Assembly (NCBI RefSeq): GCF_000455265.1 | Contig: NZ_HG005140.1 | Span: 215,139 to 279,138 of the forward strand | Direction of reading: 5' to 3' | Source of the DNA: Paenibacillus antibioticophila | GTDB taxonomy: Bacteria; Bacillota; Bacilli; Paenibacillales; Paenibacillaceae | DNA: 64,000 nucleotides | Shown: positions 53,029 to 60,007 of the stretch, piece after piece | How the letters are laid out: each line of letters begins with the position of its first letter | Numbering within the stretch: position 1 is the stretch's first letter | Notes under the pieces: model-generated | The model's database searches: none | The model's input: only the letters and a program-made list of their open reading frames with translations | Told to the model about the DNA's origin: nothing | Program-made: the position numbers and the translations under genes

Positions 53029-54326
53029 TGGATCATGTCCTCCTCTTTAAACGACTTGGTTCTGCGATAGTTATAAATCGAGAACGAGGCAATGATCACG
53101 AAGATAATGATCCCGACGGCTGACGCCATATTGTACTTGTTCTGGGTCAGCGTCAGCTTATACAGCCAGGTAACGAGCAGGTCCGTCGCACCTGCATATT
53201 GGTAGTCGCCCTTAACCGGATCACCGCCGGTGAGCAGGAAGATCATATTAAAGTTGTTGATATTGCCTGCAAACTGTGTAATGAGCGTCGGCGCAGTGGT
53301 AAACAGCACCATAGGCAGCGTAATAATTCTAAATTTCTGATAACCGCTGGCTCCATCAACCTCGGCAGCCTCATAGAGATCTCTTGGGATCGTGGTCAGT
53401 ACGCCCATAATAAGCAGCATCGAGACCGGAATCCCAACCCACATATTGACTAGGATTACGGTGACCTTAGCCCAGATTTCATGGGTCAACCAAGGAATCT
53501 GGTCGATCCCGAAATATTGCAGATACTGATTGATCGGGCCGAATTGGCCGTTAAACATATTTCTCATGACAAGCAGCGAGATGAGCTGCGGAATGGCGTA
53601 GGGAAGAATCAGGATCGTTCTCCAAAACCCTTTGAACTTGATGCCTTGCTGATTGATCAGCAGAGCTACGAGCAGACCGCCAAAGTAGGTGGTCACAGTC
53701 GACAGAACCGCCCAGATAATGGTCCAGGTCAGAACGCCATAGAACGTATGGCTCCAGGTTTTGAGCGCGAGCAGATTTTTAAAGGTATCGAATCCGACCC
53801 AATCGACAAGCTTTACCGGCGGAATATGATTAGGTGACGAATAGTTCGTAAAGGCGATCATCACCATGAAAATGATCGGCAGAATCGTAAAGCATAGAAT
53901 TCCGAGCGTTGGAATGCTTAACATGGCCACCGGGAATTTGTAATCAAGCACATAACGGACCGTCTGAACGAAATTGTTCGACGGATGGCCTTCCTCACGA
54001 AGGCGAGCAACCTTTCTTGCGTCGCGAATATTCTGAATGTAGACCACAAGAAAGATGATTAAGAATATAATGGTAATCAAGCTCTCGATCATAATGAAGA
54101 TGGAATGGTCGCCCTCAACCCATTTTCCTTTGACTAATGTACGGGGAACATCCCCCAAGGTGACAATGCCCCAGAAGGCCCTGCCCAAATTGTTGATAAA
54201 GTAACTGACGCAAAAAAACTCAAATACAAGAAACAGTAATCCTTTAATATATTGCCTGTTATATATCTGTCCCAGGCCCATACTTAAAATCGACAGTATC
54301 GTTGCTTTGTTCCGATGTTGGTCCAT
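53025..54326 (-). CDS. malF: Maltodextrin ABC transporter permease, MalF type
   Basis: The 433-residue permease is of the long MalF form with an N-terminal hydrophobic region and a P2-type loop, followed by six helices and the EAA loop EAAEVDGASGYQKFRIITLPM. The frame is open to 54389, but ATG 54326 follows GAGAGGAG at a good distance and gives the normal length. A strong hairpin lies between it and malE (54363-54386). Confidence 0.92.
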   Translation of the reverse strand: MDQHRNKATILSILSMGLGQIYNRQYIKGLLFLVFEFFCVSYFINNLGRAFWGIVTLGDVPRTLVKGKWVEGDHSIFIMIESLITIIFLIIFLVVYIQNIRDARKVARLREEGHPSNNFVQTVRYVLDYKFPVAMLSIPTLGILCFTILPIIFMVMIAFTNYSSPNHIPPVKLVDWVGFDTFKNLLALKTWSHTFYGVLTWTIIWAVLSTVTTYFGGLLVALLINQQGIKFKGFWRTILILPYAIPQLISLLVMRNMFNGQFGPINQYLQYFGIDQIPWLTHEIWAKVTVILVNMWVGIPVSMLLIMGVLTTIPRDLYEAAEVDGASGYQKFRIITLPMVLFTTAPTLITQFAGNINNFNMIFLLTGGDPVKGDYQYAGATDLLVTWLYKLTLTQNKYNMASAVGIIIFVIIASFSIYNYRRTKSFKEEDMIQ

Positions 54327-54362
54327 CACATTATTCTCCTCTCCCTTGAAAATCAAGGAATT

Positions 54363-54386
54363 ACCCGCCGCCAAGTGGCGGCGGGT
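54363..54386 (-). other. Intercistronic hairpin between malE and malF
   Basis: ACCCGCCGCC, an AAGT loop and GGCGGCGGGT form a perfect GC-rich stem with no T-run. It is placed 33-56 bp after the malE stop, where such hairpins raise the level of the binding-protein mRNA relative to the permease genes. Confidence 0.75.
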
Positions 54387-54418
54387 CAACTAAATCATTT
54401 AGGCCCGCTGAAGTAAGC

Positions 54419-55741
54419 TTATTCTGCAGCCCCGTTATTCAAATCAGTAATTTGTTGAATTGCTTTTTCCATTGCAGTCTTAGGATCAGCTTGGTTGTTC
54501 CAGATTTCAGGCAGAGCTGCATTCACTGGAGACCATACATTAGACATTTCCGGTATCGAAGGCATTGGCTGGGAGTTCTTGGCTTGCTCAGCAAATCCCG
54601 AGATAAATGGATCGTTCTTGATTTGATCTACTTCAAGAGCTTCCAGGTTCGTAGGAATGGAACCAATCTTTTCGTTCAACAGCAATTGCGCTTCTTTGCT
54701 GGATGCGAACTGAGAATAGAGTTTGGCAGCATTCGGATATTTCGTATAGGAGCTGACAACATAAATCTTAACTCCGGAGAAGGAGATTGCTGGTTTACCT
54801 GCAACTGTAGGAATTGGAGCTACAGCCAGGTTGTCACCAAGAGCTTCCTTATAGCCAGCAAGCTCCCAAGGGCCATTAATGTCCATGGCTACGTCACCCG
54901 TATTGAACAAGCCGCGCTTGATATCCGGGTTGATGTCGCCGCTGTTGATCGGCAGAATTTCCTTCAGGCTTTGGAATACCTTCAAGCCTTCAATCGCACC
55001 TTCATTGGCAAGACCCATGTCATCCTTGTTCGTTCCGTTGTCGCCGAACAGGTAACCGCCGGTACTTGCGATGAACGGATAGTTGAAGTACATGTTGCCT
55101 GTTTCCCACATCAATGCATATTTCTTCTTGGCAGGATCATTGAAAGTCTTCGCGAAGGCAATAACATCATCAAACGACTTTGGCGGCTCAGGAAGCAAAG
55201 ATTTATTGTAGAACAACGCTGTTGTCTCCACTGCTCTAGGATAGCCGTATAATGTCCCTTCGTAAGTAGAAGCAATGATCGATGCTTCCGTGTTATTCTT
55301 TGTCGTTTCTTCACCGAACTCGTCGTTCGCAAGAATCATGCCCGATTGAGCTGCGTTACCAAGGTGATCGTGCGGGATAACCATAACGTCTGCACCCAGA
55401 CCCGACGGTCCGTCCGTCGTAATCTTGCCGACTTGGTCAGGAACCGCGACTTCTTCAATCTTGATCTTTACACCATATTTCTCTTCAAATTGCTTGGCAA
55501 TTTCTTCAGTGAAAGCTACTTCTTCTTTACTTTCCCATACCAGAAGCTCAGCGCCTTCTTCAGGCTGAAGTCCTTCTGTTCCGGTGTTTTCAGAGCCTGT
55601 ATTGGTTTGATTGTCGGCAACCGGTGTATTTGTTCCGTTGTTTGCTCCATTGTTTGCCGTATTGTTGCCGCCGCCACATGCCGTAAGCGATGCAACCAAC
55701 GTCAGGCTTGCGAGTAATACCATTGTCTTTTTCAACTTCAT
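54419..55741 (-). CDS. malE: Maltodextrin-binding lipoprotein, MalE/MdxE type
   Basis: The 440-residue protein has a lipoprotein signal (MKLKKTMVLLASL, lipobox LTAC) and an Asn/Thr-rich linker, then a maltose-binding-protein fold (LLVWESKEEVAFTEEIAKQF, VAMDINGPWELAGYKEAL). It captures maltodextrins at the surface for MalFG. The start is ATG 55741 behind TAGGAGGGGTTCGC; the longer frame to 55780 has no site. It is the first gene of the operon. Two CAAACG operators lie upstream. Confidence 0.94.
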   Translation of the reverse strand: MKLKKTMVLLASLTLVASLTACGGGNNTANNGANNGTNTPVADNQTNTGSENTGTEGLQPEEGAELLVWESKEEVAFTEEIAKQFEEKYGVKIKIEEVAVPDQVGKITTDGPSGLGADVMVIPHDHLGNAAQSGMILANDEFGEETTKNNTEASIIASTYEGTLYGYPRAVETTALFYNKSLLPEPPKSFDDVIAFAKTFNDPAKKKYALMWETGNMYFNYPFIASTGGYLFGDNGTNKDDMGLANEGAIEGLKVFQSLKEILPINSGDINPDIKRGLFNTGDVAMDINGPWELAGYKEALGDNLAVAPIPTVAGKPAISFSGVKIYVVSSYTKYPNAAKLYSQFASSKEAQLLLNEKIGSIPTNLEALEVDQIKNDPFISGFAEQAKNSQPMPSIPEMSNVWSPVNAALPEIWNNQADPKTAMEKAIQQITDLNNGAAE

Positions 55742-55804
55742 AAAGCGAACCCCTCCTAAATTTTGTACAAGCTGCCTCAATTAAGGAATTTAACTTTCAG
55801 AAAC

Positions 55805-55822
55805 TTGCGCAAACGATTCCAA
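55805..55822. promoter_or_regulatory. LacI-type operator in the malE leader
   Basis: TTGCGCAAACGATTCCAA matches the GCAAACG core of the operators in this region and lies between the promoter and the malE ribosome site. Confidence 0.68.
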
Positions 55823-55933
55823 TCAAAAGCAAAGGATTCGTGTTATTTCGCTGAATCCAGGGATCCAACCTTGCTTTTCTGACCGGAAAGCGCTTTATTT
55901 CTGAAATCATAATACAACATGAGGTCCATTTTG

Positions 55934-55949
55934 TAAAAACGTTTGCACA
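55934..55949. promoter_or_regulatory. LacI-type operator over the malE -35
   Basis: TAAAAACGTTTGCACA reads TGTGCAAACGTTTTTA on the minus strand and overlaps the -35 (TTTACA) of malE, so repression by blocking polymerase is expected. Confidence 0.72.
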
Positions 55950-56174
55950 CGTGCTTATTGGGTAATTCCCTTTAATTTTCTTCCATATCCTTTGATATGC
56001 TCTCTATTTCATAATAAATCATAATAATTATTTGTGCGCTCCTTTCTGTTTCATAGCTTGTACCTTCGAAAAACGAATGTTATAATGCCGTTATTTTCCC
56101 CACCCAGAATGCAATTATGCAACTTGGGGAATGCCATTGCTGTCAGCTTGATTATCAACTGAGGAGGTTTCGTT

Positions 56175-57926
56175 ATGCTGCTTGAGGCTGTATTTCACAG
56201 GCCAAAGCTGAATTGGTGCTACGCTTATGATCTTGAAACCATTCACCTTCGCCTGCGCTGTAAAAAGGGAGATTTAACCGAGGTCTTTGCTTGGATCGGC
56301 GACAAGTATATGTGGGATCAAAGTAAAGAATTAGTACCTATGTCTATCCTGACGTCCGACGAATTATTTGATTATTGGGAGTGTGCAGTTAAACCGCCTT
56401 ATCGGCGTCTCAAGTACGGATTCCAGCTGAAATCAGGCGATGAAACCGTATGGATGAACGAGAATAAGTTCTTTACGGAAGAGCCCGCCGAGCCGGACCG
56501 TTTATTTGAGTACCCTTTCATCAATCCTGCTGATGTCTACAAAGTGCCCGATTGGGTCAAGGATGCGATATTCTATCAGATTTTTCCGGAGCGTTTTGCC
56601 AACGGTAATCCTGACAATGATCCCGAAGGCGTGCTTCCATGGGGCGGCAAACCGGAGCGTGACAATTTCTTTGGCGGAGATCTCCAGGGCGTCATGGATC
56701 ATCTCGATCACCTTAGCGAGCTGGGAATAACGGCGATATACTTCACGCCCCTATTTCTCGCTACCACAAATCATAAATATGATACGGCTGATTATATGGA
56801 GATTGATCCGCATTTCGGCGATTTGGAGACAGCCAAGCGCTTGGTTCAAGCCTGTCATGACCGGGGAATTCGGGTTCTGTTCGATGCCGTCTTCAATCAC
56901 TCCGGCAAAACCTTTGCCCCCTTTGTCGATGTGCTGGAGAAAGGAGAGCAATCTCAATACAAGGACTGGTTCTCCGTTCGGCAGTTCCCGTTGGAGGTAA
57001 AGGACGGGGTGCCGACCTATGATACATTCGCCTTTGAGCCGATGATGCCCAAGCTGAACACCAGGCATCCCGACGTTCAGAAATACCTGCTCGGTGTGGC
57101 GGATTTCTGGGTGCGTGAGGTTGGAATCGACGGTTGGCGGCTGGACGTGGCTGATGAGGTCGATCATCAGTTCTGGAGAGAATTCCGCCAGACGGTCAAA
57201 GCCGCGAATCCGGAGGCGTATATTCTTGGCGAAATATGGCATGAATCCTCTCCTTGGCTTCAAGGCGACCAATTCGATGCCGTGATGAACTATCCGTTCA
57301 CGGACGCCGTTCTGGATTTTGTGGTTCGAGGCACTCTGGATGCGAAGGGCTTTGCCGAGAGTATTGGCAGACAGCTGTCGCGTTACCCGCGTCAGGCCAG
57401 CGAGGTGGCCTTCAATTTGCTGGACAGTCACGATACTCCGCGTTTGTTGACCCTATGCAAGGGAGATAAGCGAAAAATGAAGCTCGCTGCCCTGTTTCAA
57501 TTCACTTATTCAGGTACGCCTTGCATTTATTATGGCGATGAGATCGGGCTTGACGGCGGGGCCGACCCCGATTGTCGTAAATGTATGCCTTGGGATCCCC
57601 GGGACCAGGATCTTGAGCTCTATGAGTTCTACCGTACGCTGATTGGAATCCGCAAGGATTTGGCTCCGCTTCGGACGGGCTCAATTCGTTTTCTGACCGC
57701 GGATGCTGGAGGAAGCGCCCTAGTATTTGAACGGAAGCTCGGCAAGGAACGGGTGATCGTGCTGTTGAATAATCTGGATACTGCCCAGACGTTAAAGGTG
57801 AATCACGGTGGTGCAAATTGGGTCGATGCATGGACCGGCAATCTCTTTGAAGCCTCTGAGGAAGATGCCTCGCTGCAGGTTCGTCTTCCTGCCTATGGAT
57901 ACACGATCTTGAAAAAACAAATTTAG
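56175..57926 (+). CDS. nplT: Neopullulanase/cyclomaltodextrinase-type GH13 enzyme with CBM34
   Basis: The 583-residue cytoplasmic protein has an N-terminal starch-binding-like CBM34 domain (residues 1-120, with WCYAYDLETIHLRLRCKKGDL) and a GH13 barrel with Asp324 (GWRLDVADEVDHQFWR), Glu353 (LGEIWHESS) and Asp420 (LLDSHDTPR). The barrel core DGWRLDVADEVDHQFWREFR is characteristic of neopullulanase and cyclomaltodextrinase. It would split imported cyclodextrins, pullulan fragments and maltodextrins. GAGGAGGTTTCGTT precedes the ATG. It is divergent from malE. Confidence 0.94.
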   Translation: MLLEAVFHRPKLNWCYAYDLETIHLRLRCKKGDLTEVFAWIGDKYMWDQSKELVPMSILTSDELFDYWECAVKPPYRRLKYGFQLKSGDETVWMNENKFFTEEPAEPDRLFEYPFINPADVYKVPDWVKDAIFYQIFPERFANGNPDNDPEGVLPWGGKPERDNFFGGDLQGVMDHLDHLSELGITAIYFTPLFLATTNHKYDTADYMEIDPHFGDLETAKRLVQACHDRGIRVLFDAVFNHSGKTFAPFVDVLEKGEQSQYKDWFSVRQFPLEVKDGVPTYDTFAFEPMMPKLNTRHPDVQKYLLGVADFWVREVGIDGWRLDVADEVDHQFWREFRQTVKAANPEAYILGEIWHESSPWLQGDQFDAVMNYPFTDAVLDFVVRGTLDAKGFAESIGRQLSRYPRQASEVAFNLLDSHDTPRLLTLCKGDKRKMKLAALFQFTYSGTPCIYYGDEIGLDGGADPDCRKCMPWDPRDQDLELYEFYRTLIGIRKDLAPLRTGSIRFLTADAGGSALVFERKLGKERVIVLLNNLDTAQTLKVNHGGANWVDAWTGNLFEASEEDASLQVRLPAYGYTILKKQI

Positions 57927-58000
57927 CCAAAGCCCGCTACAGGCCGTTCTGCGCGCTTCTTGCCCACGGGCGGCCTGCCCCTGGTTCTCTGTCTCATTTT

Positions 58001-58018
58001 TCGCGCAAACGTTTGTAT
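58001..58018. promoter_or_regulatory. LacI-type operator upstream of the regulator gene
   Basis: TCGCGCAAACGTTTGTAT lies about 120 bp before the LacI-family gene. Together with 58106 it suggests autoregulation. Confidence 0.7.
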
Positions 58019-58105
58019 TTTTTAAGTGCTTTTGTCACATTCAAAGATTGATTGCCCGGTGTATCTATTTACTTTCCTGAGTCTTTAGATTAATATTACA
58101 ATGTA

Positions 58106-58121
58106 AAGCAAACGGTTCCAC
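58106..58121. promoter_or_regulatory. LacI-type half-conserved operator in the regulator leader
   Basis: AAAGCAAACGGTTCCA shares GCAAACG with the other sites and lies just in front of the ribosome site of the LacI-type gene. Confidence 0.55.
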
Positions 58122-58135
58122 AGAGGAGGTTTTTT

Positions 58136-59170
58136 ATGGCTGTAACTATTAAAGATGTTGCTAAAAAGGCCGGTGTTTCCCCCTCTACGGTGTCCCGGGT
58201 GCTATCCAATCATCCAAGAATTAGTATCGAAACTTCGAGAAAAGTCAAAGAAATCATGGATCAACTTGGTTATCACCCCAATATCATGGCTAAGAGTCTG
58301 GTCTCCAAGACGACGAACAGCATATGCATTATGCTTCCGAAGTCTGCCGAGGAACTCTTCTCGAACTATTTCTTTATGGAATTGATTCGAGGAATTGTAA
58401 CCCAGGCGAGCAAGCTTGGCTATGATATCCTGATTAGTTCAGGCGCCAACGAGAAGGAAGAGGTTGAATGTGTCTCCAGGCTGCTGAACGGTCGGCGGGT
58501 TGATGGCGTCATTCTATTGTATTCAAGAAAGGATGACCCTGTTGTCCGGTTCCTGGAAGAAAACGGTCATCCCTTCGTCCTGATTGGCCGGAGCGAGCAT
58601 TATCCCGAATGTCTATCCGTGGATAATGATAATGTGCAGGCTTCCTATGATGCCACGAAGCATCTTATTTCCTTGGGGCATGAACGTATTGGATTCGTCA
58701 GCGGTCCTCCTGATCTTGTCGTATCCAGAGATCGGCTCAAGGGATATATGAACGCCTTGAATGATTCCGGATTGGAAATGCGTCCCGAATGGATTGTCGA
58801 GGGAGAGTTTTTGCAGGAAAGCGGCTACCGGGCGATGTCCTTTTTCATGAATTTGCCTAATCGTCCGACAGCCATTGTCGTCATTGACGATGTGGTGGCT
58901 TTCGGTGTATTGCGCGGATTGCATGAGCTGAAGTACAAGGTGCCGGAGGATTTATGCCTTGTCAGCTTCAATAACATCCCGATTGCCGAGCTGTCCACGC
59001 CTCCATTGAGCAGTATCGATATCGGCATCTACAATCTGGGCTATACCGCTTCCCAGGTGCTGATCCAGGCGATTCAGAACAACAACGACAAAAAGTATCA
59101 ACGCAGACAGATCATCCCTCATCGGCTGATCGTGCGAGACTCATCGATGTATTCTGTCTCCAAGAAATGA
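58136..59170 (+). CDS. malR: LacI-family repressor, likely of the maltose regulon
   Basis: The 344-residue regulator has an N-terminal LacI helix-turn-helix (residues 3-30, TIKDVAKKAGVSPSTVSRVL), a hinge helix (NIMAKSLVSK) and a periplasmic-binding-like effector domain. It lies among maltose and maltodextrin genes. CAAACGTTTGC-type palindromes occur in front of seven sites in the neighbourhood, including its own leader, so it is the probable repressor. ATG follows AGAGGAGGTTTTTT. The effector may be maltose or a maltodextrin; CcpA binding to similar sites is also possible. Confidence 0.9.
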   Translation: MAVTIKDVAKKAGVSPSTVSRVLSNHPRISIETSRKVKEIMDQLGYHPNIMAKSLVSKTTNSICIMLPKSAEELFSNYFFMELIRGIVTQASKLGYDILISSGANEKEEVECVSRLLNGRRVDGVILLYSRKDDPVVRFLEENGHPFVLIGRSEHYPECLSVDNDNVQASYDATKHLISLGHERIGFVSGPPDLVVSRDRLKGYMNALNDSGLEMRPEWIVEGEFLQESGYRAMSFFMNLPNRPTAIVVIDDVVAFGVLRGLHELKYKVPEDLCLVSFNNIPIAELSTPPLSSIDIGIYNLGYTASQVLIQAIQNNNDKKYQRRQIIPHRLIVRDSSMYSVSKK

Positions 59171-59180
59171 CTCCATGACG

Positions 59181-59214
59181 AATAAAAGGAGCGACAGCCG
59201 CTTCTTTTATTTTT
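59181..59214 (+). terminator. Terminator of the regulator gene
   Basis: AATAAAAGGAGCG pairs with CGCTTCTTTTATT around ACAGC and is followed by TTTC. It lies 11 bp after the stop of the LacI-type gene. Confidence 0.82.
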
Positions 59215-59223
59215 CAAGTATTG

Positions 59224-59241
59224 TTCAAACGTTTGCGCTAT
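59224..59241. promoter_or_regulatory. LacI-type operator directly upstream of pgmB
   Basis: TTCAAACGTTTGCGCTAT lies between the preceding terminator and the ribosome site, 18 bp before the pgmB start codon. Binding here would act as a roadblock or overlap an adjacent weak -10 TATAAA. Confidence 0.7.
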
Positions 59242-59258
59242 AAAGGGGGAAATAAATA

Positions 59259-59918
59259 ATGACAAATTCAGTCAAGGCCTGCTTATTCGATCTTGACGGC
59301 GTATTGGTCGATACCGCCAAATATCACTACCTGGCCTGGAAGCGTCTTGCAGAGGAATTAGGCTTCGCGTTTACCGAGCAGGATAATGAGCGCCTGAAGG
59401 GTGTCAGTCGAATGGCTTCCTTGGACATACTTCTTAGTATCGGCGGAATCAGCCTTGAAGAGGCTGCCAGGCTAGAGCTTGCTGAACGCAAGAACAATTG
59501 GTATGTCGATATGATCTCGAAAATGGATCGTTCCGAGATTTTACCCGGGGCCCTTGAGTTTTTGCAGGAATGCCGGAATAACGGAATCAAGGTTGCACTT
59601 GGCTCAGCCAGTAAAAATGCAATGACCATTCTCAATAATACCGGGTTGACACCGTATTTTGACGCGATCGTCGACGGAACCAAGACCTCAGCAGCCAAGC
59701 CCGATCCTGAGGTATTCACCCTGGGGGCGGCTGAACTTGGAGTAAGCCCGGAGGAATGCATCGTCTTCGAGGACGCCGAAGCCGGGATTGAGGCCGCGGC
59801 TCGCGCCGGGATGCGCAGCATTGGCATCGGATCGGAAGAAACATTGGGCGAAGCGAATCTGGTCATTCCGTCGCTTGAGCATATGTCCTACCGACGTCTT
59901 TCAGAGCTGCAGGCTTAA
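59259..59918 (+). CDS. pgmB: Beta-phosphoglucomutase
   Basis: The 219-residue HAD-fold enzyme has the nucleophile Asp11 and acid Asp13 (FDLDGVLVDT), the helical cap with the DNERLKGVSR loop, GSASKNA and the Lys and Asp pair in KPDPEVF and FEDAEAGIEA. It converts beta-D-glucose-1-phosphate, the product of maltose phosphorylase, to glucose-6-phosphate. The following gene encodes maltose phosphorylase, which supports the assignment. AAAGGGGGAAAT precedes the ATG. Confidence 0.95.
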   Translation: MTNSVKACLFDLDGVLVDTAKYHYLAWKRLAEELGFAFTEQDNERLKGVSRMASLDILLSIGGISLEEAARLELAERKNNWYVDMISKMDRSEILPGALEFLQECRNNGIKVALGSASKNAMTILNNTGLTPYFDAIVDGTKTSAAKPDPEVFTLGAAELGVSPEECIVFEDAEAGIEAAARAGMRSIGIGSEETLGEANLVIPSLEHMSYRRLSELQA

Positions 59919-59961
59919 TCGTATTTCTTGTTCAATACCAGAATAAATTTAAAATGCGGGG

Positions 59962-59983
59962 TCAAAAAGTCGGCTTTTTGAAC
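59962..59983. repeat. Family B inverted-repeat fragment in the leader of the maltose phosphorylase gene
   Basis: GTCAAAAAGTCGGCTTTTTG and AAC form the two ends of a family B element lying directly back to back. It lies 25 bp before the ATG. Confidence 0.6.
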
Positions 59984-60007
59984 TACCTCTAAAAGGAGCA
60001 GGTTTTC

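Larger units (their letters stand above)
55742..56174. promoter_or_regulatory. Divergent regulatory region malE / neopullulanase
   Basis: No gene is present. For malE the minus-strand promoter TTTACA (55937-55932), 17 bp and TATTAT (55914-55909) is overlapped by the operator at 55934-55949. A second operator (55805-55822) lies in its leader. A promoter for the plus-strand neopullulanase was not clear. Confidence 0.65.

Noticed and set aside
57930-58000. Terminator after the neopullulanase gene
   Set aside because: AGGCCG and GCGGCCT could pair across a long loop, but there is no adjacent T-run, so it was not listed.
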